In this document: positions 42,874-53,211 of the stretch, piece by piece
Layout of the letters: every line of letters starts with the position of its first letter
Numbering within the stretch: position 1 is the first letter of the stretch
Assembly: GCA_024516035.1 (NCBI GenBank)
Contig: CM044959.1
Coordinates: 20,108,525-20,172,524 of the forward strand
Origin: Bactericera cockerelli
Lineage: Eukaryota; Arthropoda; Insecta; Hemiptera; Triozidae
Length of the DNA stretch: 64,000 nucleotides
Direction: 5' to 3'
The notes under the pieces: model-generated
Databases searched by the model: none
Told to the model about the DNA's origin: nothing
The model's input: only the letters and a program-made list of their open reading frames with translations
Position numbers and translations under genes: made by a program

Positions 42874-43656
42874 TATCTTACTGATATATTCGGGAACAAC
42901 TATTCTAATTCTGACGAACAAGTCGTCTTTATGAAATTAAAATTCCTTCCACCAACTTCTCTTTGTATTTCAAGTATTATCATTGTTATTATTATAGTAC
43001 CGACATCACTACCACTTTTATCATTAAAAAGTTAATGGATGATATAAACATTTAATAAGAGAAAGTAGCCATCATAAAAGTATTAAGGATCTCAGAGCAG
43101 CTCTATAACAGAACTCTTTTCTCCAGATGAGAAATTGTTCGTAATATGATTTGTCTCTGTCCCCCTCCCTCCTACACCCCTAAGTTTTCTCAGCAAAAAT
43201 GTACTTGAGAAAAGAAGATACACTCAACTTGTCTCTCTCCTTATTTTTTCTCCTTTTCATTCACTCTCCTGTCTTTCTCTCTCCACTTCTGCTTCATTCC
43301 GTCTGCCTTAACTCTGTCTTATTCTATCTACAAGAGAAAGCGAGAAGAAAAAGGATTCATTCATTTCATAAGCAAAGGCTTAGACAACTCACATCCGCCA
43401 CACCCCAGGCACAACTGTAAGTTTATTTCGTTAAGGTTCTTAATATCTCTAGTACTTTACTACTAGTACTTCATAAAGAATAAATCAAATCTAGACTCAA
43501 TCCCTACCTAATCTACCTATCCTTAACCCGTCACTAGGTTAATCCTTATCCTTTGACCCCGGTTCGAATCCCAGCGAGGTAAAAAAATATGTATAGGGGT
43601 CCACTTTAACTCTTGAAGGCAAATAAGTGGGTACATGTAAAAGTACCAGAGCTAGC
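42874..43656. other. Intron DNA with possible SINE scrap
   Basis: 43557-43580 holds CCCCGGTTCGAATCCCAGCG, a B-box-like string, without a convincing A box. Otherwise CT-rich and unremarkable. Confidence 0.4.
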
Positions 43657-43906
43657 ATTACGAAAAGAATATATTACTAGGGCAAATGATGTGTTTAAGG
43701 ATTTCGTTATACTGGCCTACCCACAAAAGTTGTTTTATACTAAAATAACAAAGTGCATGCATACACTAACAAAACAGAATATCCTCTGCTGATGTAAAAG
43801 TTCAAATGCAAGGCAGACCAGTAGTGACATTATGAGAAGGAATATGTTACTAGGGCAAATGATGTGGTTAGGGGTTTCGTAATTCTGAGCTACCCACAAA
43901 AGTTGT
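43657..43906. repeat. 172-bp tandem repeat, second unit interrupted by a retrotransposon
   Basis: Unit 1 starts ATTACGAAAAGAATATATTA at 43657; unit 2 starts ATTATGAGAAGGAATATGTT at 43829. Both contain CTAGGGCAAATGATGTG and CTACCCACAAAAGTTGTTT. Unit 2 stops after GTTGTTTA and resumes near 48141 as TACAATATAACAAAGTACAT, then ACCAACAAAACGGAATATCC. Confidence 0.8.
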
Positions 43907-44123
43907 TTATTTATTTATTTGAACAATATACGGGCATATTTACCCTGTACTAGCTAATTTACAATTCATTTCCCTAACTATAAAAATATAAAACTATCTA
44001 ACATAAGACTATCTACTTATCTATATAATATAAAAACACATTTGTCTTAAAATTAAAAAAAAAAATAAAAAAAAAATAATAAAAAAAGACAAAAAAAAAG
44101 AAGAAGAAACCAATCCAACCAAC

Positions 44124-45357
44124 TTAGATTAACTTGTTATTGTAGAATTCTTTGATTTGATGGACAGTAATACAGAAAAAGTCTAGGTGCTCCCTGAGTG
44201 TATTAGCTGTGCGTTGAAGTCTTATCAATGGAGAATTTTGTAAGTAGTTGGTGCGTACAAAAGGTGGTTTGAATGGAAGAGGATCGCGTGTAGGATATGT
44301 TGGTATATTTATGTTTATGGAGGAGAGAAGATCAGAAGTGTCAATCTTAGAATGGAGAATATTAAAAAAAGTTATGGAATCATACATCTCTCTCCTAATC
44401 GATAGAGGAAGTAGGTTGAAAGTTTTTTCGAGCTCAGTGTAAGATAAGTTAGAGTTTCTCATTTTGAATCCCAAGGTTTTCAATGCTTTATGCTGGATTC
44501 GTTCGATTCTTCCTGAATGAAAGAGATAAGCAGGGTTCCAAATGCATGAAGAGAATTCTAGTACACTTCGTACCAAAGAGCAGTATAATATTTTGAAAGA
44601 AAGGCAGTCAGAGAAATCTTTCGTCGACCGAGTAATAAATCCCAACATTTTAGAAGACTTGGAACAAATGGCATCAACTTGTGGAATAAATGATAACTTA
44701 CTATCTAGAAGAACACCAAGATCTCTAATACAAGTTACTCTGGGTATGAAGCAATTGTCAATAGTGTAGATGTAAAGAGATGGAGCCAAAGAGCGAGAAA
44801 AGGTTATGACATTGCACTTTGTTGGGTTGATATCAAGGAAGTTGATATCAAACCATTCCTTCAAAGAATTTAGTGCGTTTTGAAGAATAACATGATCCTC
44901 ATCTGAGCGGATTGAGCGGAAGAGCTTCAGGTCATCACAAAAAAGGAGATAATGTACATCATGCTGAGAAAGGCAACTTTGTACATCATTAATGAAGAGA
45001 AGAAAAAGTATAGGCCCCAAATGGGAACCTTGTGGTACGCCTGAAGATGCATTAAAAGAACAAGACAGCGAAGAACCTAAACGAACCATGCATGATCTGT
45101 TGGAGAGATAACTGGAAAACCATAGAAGGAGTTTATCTGAAATACCATAACTAGACAGTTTGTCAAGAAGGATTCTATGGTTCACACGATCAAATGCCTT
45201 TGTAAGGTCAAGATATACAGAATCAACTTGATCTTTGTCAGATAAATGTAAAGAAATATAATTGAGATATTCAAGAAGATTGGAAGATACCGACCTATTT
45301 GGCATGAATCCATGTTGATTGGGAATGATAAGACGTGTAAGATAAAAGAAAAGTTTG
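44124..45357 (-). pseudogene. Non-LTR ORF2, reverse transcriptase catalytic part after frameshift
   Basis: In the shifted frame: PNQHGFMPNRSVSSNLLEYL, motif A SVYLDLTKAFDRVNHRILLD, SGVPQGSHLGPILFLLFIND, the metal-binding motif as LLFCDDLKLF, then NPTKCNVITFSR, DLGVLLDSKLSF and LVRSVLEFSSCIWNPAY. The YADD/FADD position reads FCDD; both aspartates are kept and Ala has become Cys. It ends EFYNNKLI. Apart from the frameshift upstream there is no stop. Confidence 0.88.
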
Positions 45358-45358
45358 T

Positions 45359-46021
45359 CTAGAACAATGGATTCGAAAAACTTCGGAATTGTGGAAAGAA
45401 TTGAAATAGGGCGATAATATTTGAAACAACATTCCTAGCAGAATCTTTTTTGGGTACTGGGGTCACATATGAAGACTTCCATAAAGAAGGGAAAATTCCG
45501 GAGCTTAAAGACTCGTTGAAGAGGTAACAAAGAGGACTAACTAGTGATTTAGAACAGTTTTTTAGAAAAATGGGTGGAATACCATCGGGCCCCATACCTT
45601 TGTGTACGTTCAAGTGCTCAAGTTTCTTAATGACATCGGAAGGAGAGATTGAGAAAGATGAAATGGGCTGAGACTGTGCAAATTGAAATTCACGTGAACA
45701 AAGAGGTACATCAACAAAAGCAGAAGAAAAATGTTCAGAGAAAAGATTTGCAGATGAAGAAAGTGATGATGATTCAATATCGCCATATTTAAGAACCTTA
45801 GGGAGAGTTGATCCACCTTTGAGATCTCTATTAAATTTCCAAAAGTACCGTGGATTCTGCTTGATATTTTGTACAACGGAGGACTGGTAAGAAGAGTAAC
45901 AAGAGCGAGCAGTATCTTTACATTCGGTTCTGAGACGAGCAAAACAATTATAATAGAAAGGATTCCGAGAAGACTTGTACAACCTGTGGAAACTTTTTTT
46001 CTGAATAATCAAATATTTCAA
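45359..46021 (-). pseudogene. Non-LTR ORF2, reverse transcriptase N-terminal part before frameshift
   Basis: Reads KYLIIQKKSFHRLYKSSRNP, then QNPRYFWKFNRDLKGGSTLP, then GMGPDGIPPIFLKNCSKSLV and LWKSSYVTPVPKKDS. These are the linker and first motifs of a CR1/Jockey-type reverse transcriptase. The ATG at 46021 is not the original start: in-frame sequence upstream (WYTPYL) is the end of the lost endonuclease-linker region. Near 45420 two extra bases (AT in AAATATTATCGCCC) shift the frame just at the NYRPIS motif. The remaining match continues in the frame of 44124-45305. Confidence 0.85.
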
Positions 46022-46174
46022 GTATGGGGTGTACCAGTGAGGAAAAGAGTCACAAAAATAGAGAAGTCTCTAGGACCAGGGCAATGTGAGAGAGCAAAAT
46101 TAGAAGTAAGAGCTGGAGATGAAAGAGAAGAACCACTAGAGCTCGAGTGTGAGTCAGGAGAGAGAACAATTAAG

Positions 46175-47815
46175 TTATGGGGGTTTGATCCCTTGACTTG
46201 AAATTTGAGTTTTTAGCATTAGGTCGGGGTCAAGGTGTATCACAGGTATTGGTTGAGATAGTGTAGGACATAATAAATCATCGGTTACATTGGACAGATC
46301 AATAATCTCATAAGTAGAGTGGTCTGGGTGGTTAGAAACATCCCCCCCAAATGAACCAAAAGTAGAGACGGACTGATAATCAATATCATAACCACGCACT
46401 TGGGTGCCAACACTACAAACTTGACTACGTGTAGATGGTACATGACCAAAGCATACATGAGTACAAGGTTTAGGTTTAGGTTTAGAAATAGTTAGATTAG
46501 TAGGTACACAATTTACTCGAGAATGAATGAAATTAGCTAACTTAGTTGCTAGTATTCGTTTACCACTTAGATTGAAATGTAAACCCTCTTTAGTGTAGAA
46601 TGGTCTCGACATAAAATTATTGGTATCAATATAGTGAAATTTAAAACGAGAAGATACATATTTTAAATAATTATTAGTTTCACATATATTAGTTGACAGA
46701 TGGGCTGCGTTGTCATAACGATAGGGAATGCTACAGAGAACTATATTTGTTTTATTGGATAATGAAAAAATAGAAGCAGGAATCTGAAGTCGCTTGGCAG
46801 AGTTTGGTTGAAGCGAATGGATGTCGTTTGTGCCAGCTTGAATAAATATAAAATCATTCAGGCCAAAATCATGGCATTGTGAGGCAATACACTTGGTGAC
46901 CTGGGAAAAATCAGCACCCGGCTTAATGTCAGAGGTGACATGAGTGTTGAGTGGTAGATGAGTAGACATCAGCTTTCCCACACCCCTGCACATACTGTCA
47001 GAACATATAGCAACTTTGGGAAGTAGATACTTATCCTCAACAGTTGGAGGAACGGGAGTAGCGGCAACATCCCGAGGAACAAGTAAGGTTCCTTCATCAG
47101 AGTGAGTATCGCTTTCAGATGAAAGCAGAGCAGTGGAGAATTCTGCGGACAAATCCCGAGGAGTAGCATCTGGAGTTCGAGATTGTGCATCAGCTAATGT
47201 AGGGTCTGGCAAAGAAGTGGGCAGTACAGTGACAGCAAGCATCTGATCCGTACCAGAGGGAACTGAAGAGGAATGTAGAGGGAGATCCCCAGAGCTTTGG
47301 TTCTGATTCGAGACATTGGGTCTCGTGACAGGTTGAGCAGGAGAGGCGGCAGATGAGTCACGGTTAATTTTAATAGGCGAACTTGAACTTTTGATAGGGG
47401 ATTCGATATTCTCATTATTCTTTTTATTCTTATAATGTTTTTTTGAGACGTTAGGTTTTAAAATTTTGATAGAAGAGGAAGCGGGACTAGATGAAGCATT
47501 GTTTGAAATGGGACTAGATTTTTTTTCGTTAATGTTCACAGAACTATTGCGAAAGTTTTTCCGCGGAATAAGAGAGATTTTATCGTTAGTAGAAGAAACA
47601 GGTTTAATAGCAGGAGTAGATTTTTCAATGTTAGTACTAATAGAGCTTAAACTTAAGTTAAGAAAGCTTTTTCTAGGGTTAGAGCGAGTGTTGTACGAAG
47701 ATTTATGTAAGTCCGGCACAATGTGTGATTTGGATTTATTTAGGTTAGTTTTAATACTGGAACTGTTATTTTTAGATTTCTTTTTATCATTTTTATTTTT
47801 AATAGGATTCATCAC
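46175..47815 (-). CDS. Non-LTR ORF1 protein with SGNH/GDSL-type esterase domain
   Basis: 546 codons, no interruption. Residues 1-200 are rich in Lys, Ser and Asn, suited to nucleic acid binding. From about 265 an SGNH hydrolase fold is readable: block I AICSDSMCRGVG (nucleophile Ser at about 269), block III FIQAGTNDIHSL (about 328), and block V EGLHFNLSGKRILATKLANF (about 411-425) with the catalytic His. The second Asp before His is replaced by Glu (EGLHF). Esterase ORF1 proteins are known from CR1- and L2-type retrotransposons, where they are thought to act with the RNA-protein particle. ATG at 47815 follows a long non-coding leader. Confidence 0.85.
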   Translation of the reverse strand: MMNPIKNKNDKKKSKNNSSSIKTNLNKSKSHIVPDLHKSSYNTRSNPRKSFLNLSLSSISTNIEKSTPAIKPVSSTNDKISLIPRKNFRNSSVNINEKKSSPISNNASSSPASSSIKILKPNVSKKHYKNKKNNENIESPIKSSSSPIKINRDSSAASPAQPVTRPNVSNQNQSSGDLPLHSSSVPSGTDQMLAVTVLPTSLPDPTLADAQSRTPDATPRDLSAEFSTALLSSESDTHSDEGTLLVPRDVAATPVPPTVEDKYLLPKVAICSDSMCRGVGKLMSTHLPLNTHVTSDIKPGADFSQVTKCIASQCHDFGLNDFIFIQAGTNDIHSLQPNSAKRLQIPASIFSLSNKTNIVLCSIPYRYDNAAHLSTNICETNNYLKYVSSRFKFHYIDTNNFMSRPFYTKEGLHFNLSGKRILATKLANFIHSRVNCVPTNLTISKPKPKPCTHVCFGHVPSTRSQVCSVGTQVRGYDIDYQSVSTFGSFGGDVSNHPDHSTYEIIDLSNVTDDLLCPTLSQPIPVIHLDPDLMLKTQISSQGIKPP

Positions 47816-48229
47816 GATTCTTTATCATTAGGTAAAATAAGAAGAGAAAGATAATACGTCAAAGAGGGCGAGAGCCGCTTCGTTATTTGTTATATAAAGT
47901 AAAACGATTACACAGATATAAGGTACAGTTTTAATTCACTAACAAAGAAAGAGTCATAAAAAGAGTGATAAAGTTATTAAGAGTAGATCACATTAAAAAA
48001 CCGAAAGCACAGGTAGATAGACGAAACAAAAACACATCGGTAGGTGGTAAAAAACACAAAAATCGAGCAATTTTAACAGTAAAAACAAATAAATAGACAG
48101 AGCACGATGTGAATAGTGTTTGATTGATAATACAATTTAGTACAATATAACAAAGTACATGTCTACACCAACAAAACGGAATATCCCTTCTTCTGATGTA
48201 AGAGTTCAAGCTCAAAGCAGACATGAGAG

Positions 48230-48400
48230 GGGTTTAGGAAACTCTCTCCACTTAGGTGCTATCCATCAATACCTTCCAATGCTTTCTTGGGAAGAAAAAG
48301 CTCTATTAGAGAAATTAAAAGGAAAATTTTTGATGCATGCACTAGCTTGTATTTGTTTAGAATTTCAATTTTTGGAGGAGGGTAGGAAAGAGAGAGAGAG
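48230..48400. other. Flank of the retrotransposon target
   Basis: Beyond the second half of the interrupted 172-bp unit no further repeat unit was seen. Confidence 0.4.
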
Positions 48401-48401
48401 T

Positions 48402-48433
<32 letters not shown>

Positions 48434-48605
48434 AAGAGGAAGAGACAGGGAGGGAGAAAGAGAGAATAGCAAAGGGAGGGAGAGAGAGAGAACACAAGTT
48501 TCACGGCAAACTCTGCTTTTGACCTCATTTTCAAAATGTACCTTTTACTTCTCCTTCTACTTCTCATTCTCCTTCCATTTCTCCTCCCCTCCCCTCCCCC
48601 CTTCT
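48388..48605. repeat. (AG)n tract followed by CTCC-rich tract
   Basis: GAGAGAGAGAGAGAGAGAGA-type run at 48390-48495, and a pyrimidine-rich tract at 48550-48610. Open frames on both strands are artefacts. Confidence 0.8.
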
Positions 48606-49673
48606 TCCTGTAATGTTTCTTTCTAGACGGGTTCTTCTATTTTACATTCGATAGTATTATATTTGTCTTGAGATATCGGAAGTAATGTGTTTGATTTAAC
48701 AAACTTCCTCATGTTCTGACTAGCGGACAACTATACGTGGCGCACTATGGTTCTCATTACTATAGCTAATAGGTTCTAATAGAAGTAAGAAAAATGATCT
48801 ATGATTGTTTTTTCTCCCTTTTTATTAGTACCTATTATATAGGCCCTGAACTCAAAAATAATACTGAGGGCCAAATTATAACAACATAATTTGATAATTA
48901 TAACCTAAGTAGACACTATCCCTTCACTTGAGCTATAGTGGGCTGTGATTGGTTGAAATTCCGACTTGAGGTTGTGTGGGTGGGGCTTAGCTTAACTTTA
49001 ATCCTGTTTCATAACGTGACCCCTATAGTAGCCTCTAGGAGTTGTCCAAAACCTAACAGATAATGTGCTGGAGTTTCGGGTGACATCAGTACTATAGAGC
49101 TGACACCCGATTTTCATTATGAGGCCACAGCACTCACTGAAGCAAAACAGTTTCCTCTGGAAGCGGTGACAGGACAGACCAATAATCATGCTATACGCTG
49201 TCATTGTTTCCCATTTAATTTCTGAGCCTTGACAACCCCCTCTCTCCTTCTCCCCCTCTATGTATCTCTTTCTTTTTTTCTCTCTCTCCACTTCTCTCCC
49301 TCTCTCTCTCTCTCTCTCAGACCTATGTATTTACTATCTATTCTTCTCACTCTATCACACCCCCTTTTCCTAAAATTATGTTCTCTCTCTCTCTCTCTCT
49401 CTCATACCTATCTATTTACCATCTATTCTTCTCATTTTATCCTCCTTTTCCTAAAATTATGTTCTTCTCTCTATCACTCTTCTGCCTTCATTTGGATATA
49501 ATTATTATACATAGTATGACCCTCTCTCTATTGCCACATTATCCCAAAATCCTCTACCCCTAACTCAGAGCACTTCTCCTATCAAAGCGTGCTATTCTGA
49601 ATACCATGTAAATATTACGAGTGACGTGTATGTAGGACATTGTAGACGGATACATAATCTACTCTCAGATCGC
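48606..49673. repeat. Intron DNA with TC-rich tandem repeat
   Basis: 49240-49500 is TC-rich. A roughly 75-bp segment (CTCTCTCTC, then ACCTATSTATTTACYATCTA, then TTCTTCTCA, then TCCTAAAATTATGTTC) occurs twice in tandem. 48606-49239 shows nothing recognised. Confidence 0.6.
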
Positions 49674-50047
49674 CTCTGACAACACAAAGAGGCGTAAACC
49701 ACAAATTTTTGAAATCGGTTTTATTGCTTGGATTGAGTCTACTTGTGCTATATTTTGTTCTCACAAATAGACGTAATCCAATTATAATCCAAAAAAAAGA
49801 TACAACAAAAATTGAAATCAGGCGTATCCCTCATTTTCTCTTTTTCAGACAAATCAAATAGGTGTAAATCGATAGTTACAGTTAAATAATCAAATTTGAC
49901 AACAGAAAAAGCTCCTATGGCCATTCACGGGTACAGGGAAGTGATGATTTTCCTACCGTGAACAGAAAATTTATGCACAAGAAAACTCATTTTGGCTCTC
50001 CTGTAAAATTTCGAAAATGTGGTTTACGCCTCTTTGTGTTGTCAGAG
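49674..50047. mobile_element. MITE with CTCTGACAACACAAAGAGGC termini
   Basis: CTCTGACAACACAAAGAGGC then GTAAACCACA at 49674-49703 is the exact reverse complement of 50018-50047; the similarity goes on with AAATTTTTGAAAT / AAATTTCGAAAAT. About 374 bp long, no coding region. GAGGCGTAAA-like strings recur inside (AGGTGTAAATCG near 49860). The target duplication is not clear. Confidence 0.85.
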
Positions 50048-51360
50048 ACGAGATAGTTAGATACGACACTAATGAATTACCTACGAGCTACGGTCTGTCT
50101 GCATTTGAATTGAAAGATTTTTCTGTCAAACTAAACTGCTCTTCAACACCAATGTGCGTAAATTTGAACCATATCAGGCTGGGTGAGCTTTGAGCTTTAT
50201 TTGTATAGCTTTTTTCTTTCTTTTTTTTTATCACTTTCAAGTGCGTGTGATAATACGTCTCTTCTAAAATCTCAACATGCCTTGATCTTGCATCTTATCT
50301 TTGGGCATAGACTAGAATTGACTGGTTCTGGGCGCACGAGTAGATATCTATCCAACTTTTATGTCTCAACATTCCAAAAAGTATCATTCTCTTTATTTTT
50401 GCACTCTCAAAATTTCAAACACTTCCCCTTAATGTGTAAAACCTCTTCGAACATACTCAAATCGATATCTGCCTAAATTTTCAAGATGCTTCAACGCCCC
50501 CCTTGAATGTCATTAAAAGCTATAAAGTGCCGAAAGGAAAATCATAAAATAGGACCATAATATTTTTCAAAAAACCTAAAAGAGGAAAAACGGGAGACTT
50601 TGTATAGAAAACAAAAAAAGACAATATGGTAATAAAGGCTTTACAGGCGGCTCCTCGTCTGTAAAAACTTTTGGAAATTTTGAAATGAAAATTTATTTAA
50701 TTCCACCGAAAGTTTAGTTTTGAAATAATTTGAAGATATATTAAGTAGGTATACAGTTAAAAACACCTTAGAAGAAATGATTTTTTCACTTAAAACATAA
50801 TATGTTTTAATTATTGTTATAGTGTTGCTTCCAATAATTACGAATATTAGAATTCTAATATTAGTAATTATTGAAAATCTGCAGCACGCATGAAATATAC
50901 GCGTAGTTTTGCCTTGAATTGTACGCGTAGTGCAAGCCTTTCTGCAAACGTGTATCCAACAAATTGTTTGATTAGTTTCACGTGTGAAGCAAACTTGCTT
51001 CACGTTTGTCGTCTTGCAAGTCTGTCTAGTGTCCGCCCGCTTGTATTTTTGAATGAAACAAGCATAAACAAGCATGAAAAGAACACGCTGCAAACGTATT
51101 GTGCTATCTGGGAATAGGCTTCAGAGTGGAGGACAGGAAAATTTCTACAATAGAGATACCAGATCTAAAATAGCAATAGAAATAGATGAGTACTGCCACC
51201 ATGTCAGAAGCTTGGTTATGCAAAACTGGAAGTCCATTCCATTAGAATCGGGTCCCCTGCTAGAGAAGTTTTGACCCCATGGTTCTCTAGAGCTTGACTT
51301 TCAGCCCACTAAACACCAAAAACTCCCCGCCCTCCACTTCTAACTAATAAAAATTAAAAA
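50048..51360. other. Intron DNA without recognised feature
   Basis: A perfect local palindrome surrounds 50840-50865 (TAATATTAGAATTCTAATATTA). Open frames at 50641-51093 (-) and 50890-51117 (+) overlap each other and carry no known motif. Confidence 0.4.
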
Positions 51361-51570
51361 AACACGTTGAACACCATGAAACCCACTGGTGGGTTTCATG
51401 GTGTTTTACTGATGTTCCGTGAAAGTCACCGGTGGGTTTCATCCAGATTTTTCAGAGCACACAATGATACTCAGTCTTGAAACCCACCGGTGACCTAAAG
51501 GGAACATAATAAATATCCCAACTTTGTCCCATGTACCTGGGGGGGAAAAAAAGCCTCAGTGTTCAACGTG
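51361..51570. mobile_element. MITE with AACACGTTGAACACC termini
   Basis: The left end AACACGTTGAACACC pairs with GTGTTCAACGTGTT at the right, which is followed by AAAA, giving TTAA at the right edge. The left edge reads TTAAAAAAAACACG, so a TTAA target is present only with a short insertion. Inside, GAAACCCACTGGTGGGTTTC and similar blocks repeat in both orientations. Confidence 0.75.
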
Positions 51571-51710
51571 TTAAAAGAAGCATAGATAATGTACGGATAC
51601 TCAATATTGATGTTCATATTTGAGAGGCTAAGAGGCAGACCGGACCAAGTGGTAAAATGGAAAATATTTTGTATTATACCTCGTTGGAAAGAGCGCGAAA
51701 AGATCTATTT

Positions 51711-52354
51711 TTACTTTCCTTATCCTATAATAAGGAAAGTATTGTATTCGTCGAAAATTTGACCTACCCAGTTTTTCACATTTCTGGACGAATCATAGCC
51801 TCAGGATACCAAAAAAGTTGTTTTCAGCCATTGGTCCGTGCGTCTGTCTGTCTGTCTGTGTGTCTGTGTGTCTGTGTGTCTGTGTGTGAACAGGATATCT
51901 CAAGAACGGTAAGAGCTAGAGACTTGAAATTTGGTATGGAAATTAATTTTATACACCAGACGAACCACGAAACTTTTGGTTGCAATCGGCCGCAGAATGC
52001 GGCCGCAGGGCCGCAAATATTGGCCGCAAGCGCCGTTTCTATGAATTGGTTAAAGATACAAAAAAAGTTGGAGAACAACATTTTCTTAGGTTAAAAAAAT
52101 AATAGGGGTCTATTCTGATCATTTTTTTGATATCTTGAACTTTTTGGAACTCGGCCCCAATTTACGGGTATTTTGGGGGGGACCCGCTTGGAATAACTTT
52201 TTTATTATTCATCCTAGATGGAGGTTGTGACATATCAAATCCAATGATTTTAAGGTGCTGATTACGAATTTGATGTTTATTTTTAGCTAACCGTTAGCTT
52301 TGAGTCACCAGTGGCTTTTGGTCCCGTTTCCATTCCTAATATGATAAGGAAAGT
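51711..52354 (+). mobile_element. MITE-like repeat with ACTTTCCTTATC termini, copy 1
   Basis: ACTTTCCTTATC at 51711-51722 and GATAAGGAAAGT at 52343-52354 are perfect inverted termini. The left end also folds on itself (ACTTTCCTTAT...ATAAGGAAAGT). Inside: a GTCTGTCTGTCTGTGTGTCT tract, then CAGGATATCTCAAGAACGGT, TTGGGGCC-like blocks and CGGCCGCAGAATGCGGCCGC. A near-complete second copy lies inverted at 61143-61795; fragments are at 10740 and 35148. Confidence 0.8.
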
Positions 52355-52435
52355 CGTGTGATGTTTACACCAGATTTTTTTAGATTGGTTGCTAGTTTCT
52401 CATCAGTGTTGTATTAAAATTATAGGTGAAAGAAA

Positions 52436-52687
52436 ATGGCTAAGTGTCATTTTAGACCAATTTTCAAAAAGCAGATTGGACCATCTCAAAGGTGTGGACT
52501 AACTTTTTTATTTAATGAACTCAGTGGACTATCTTCTATTAAAACCCATGTTTTCTTTTATTGTACTTTACAAAAAGCAGAGTGGACTATCTATAGAAGC
52601 AGAGTGGACCAAGATAACAATAATATTTTGAAAAGTGGACTATCTGATTTTTGTAAAGAAATTAGTGGACTAAGTGTATGCAACTAA
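52436..52687 (+). other. Small open frame across the AGTGGACTA array
   Basis: 83 codons starting MAKCHFRPIFKKQIGPSQRC. Its repeated WTI/SGL units come from the repeated GTGGACTA DNA motif. I recognise no domain and do not propose it as a gene. Confidence 0.25.
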
Positions 52688-53050
52688 TGTATTTTTGACA
52701 CTGAAGCTTAATAAAAGCAGACTGGACTAACTGAGTGTAGAGTGGACTAAGTGTCAATTTATTATTATTGGTACTTACAGAAAAATGTGGCATGTGTACC
52801 TTGTTTTGGTATCATTATCTATGTTTCCTATTATTAAGTAATTTATTTTAATAAAATATAATATTACTGAGCCGCCACAACAACTATCAACGTGTTAGGA
52901 ATGAGGTTACCTTGCTAACTTCTCACTGGTACAACAGGGTCAAAATCTTTTGTTTTGTATTTGATTACTCTCCCTCAGTCTGTTACAGTCTATTGTTTAT
53001 TGATAAGATAAGATCCTCAATTTTTTTTTTGATAAGATCCTCTCTTGTGA

Positions 53051-53211
53051 ATGTTTTTATCGAAGAGTGGTTATAGTTCTCAAGTTGTAAAAGTTGATCT
53101 AATAGAACAGTGTTTGTTTCAAAGTGATTGTGAATCAACAAGTAGTATCAGTAGTCAAGATGAAGACAGTAGCAGTTGCAAGTTGAAGAAACTCAAAATA
53201 GTTCCTGGTGG
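53051..53211 (+). other. Possible exon inside the TIR element
   Basis: An open frame reading VVKVDLIEQCLFQSDCESTS then SISSQDEDSSSCKLKKLKIV ends at a good donor (CCTGGT|GGTAAGT region near 53210). The serine/acid-rich then basic composition is protein-like and unlike the surrounding AT-rich DNA. It may be a remnant exon of a transposase or a captured host exon; no family recognised. Confidence 0.3.

Larger units (their letters stand above)
43907..48140 (-). mobile_element. Non-LTR retrotransposon with esterase ORF1, endonuclease deleted
   Basis: Minus-strand order: 5' UTR (about 48140-47816), ORF1 (47815-46175), 153-bp gap, reverse transcriptase ORF (46021-44124, one frameshift), 3' UTR ending GGGTAAATATGCCCGTATAT and an (AAAT)n tail at about 43907-43920. 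The ends are fixed by comparison with the uninterrupted neighbouring repeat unit at 43657-43828. The endonuclease domain expected before the reverse transcriptase is absent. Confidence 0.85.
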
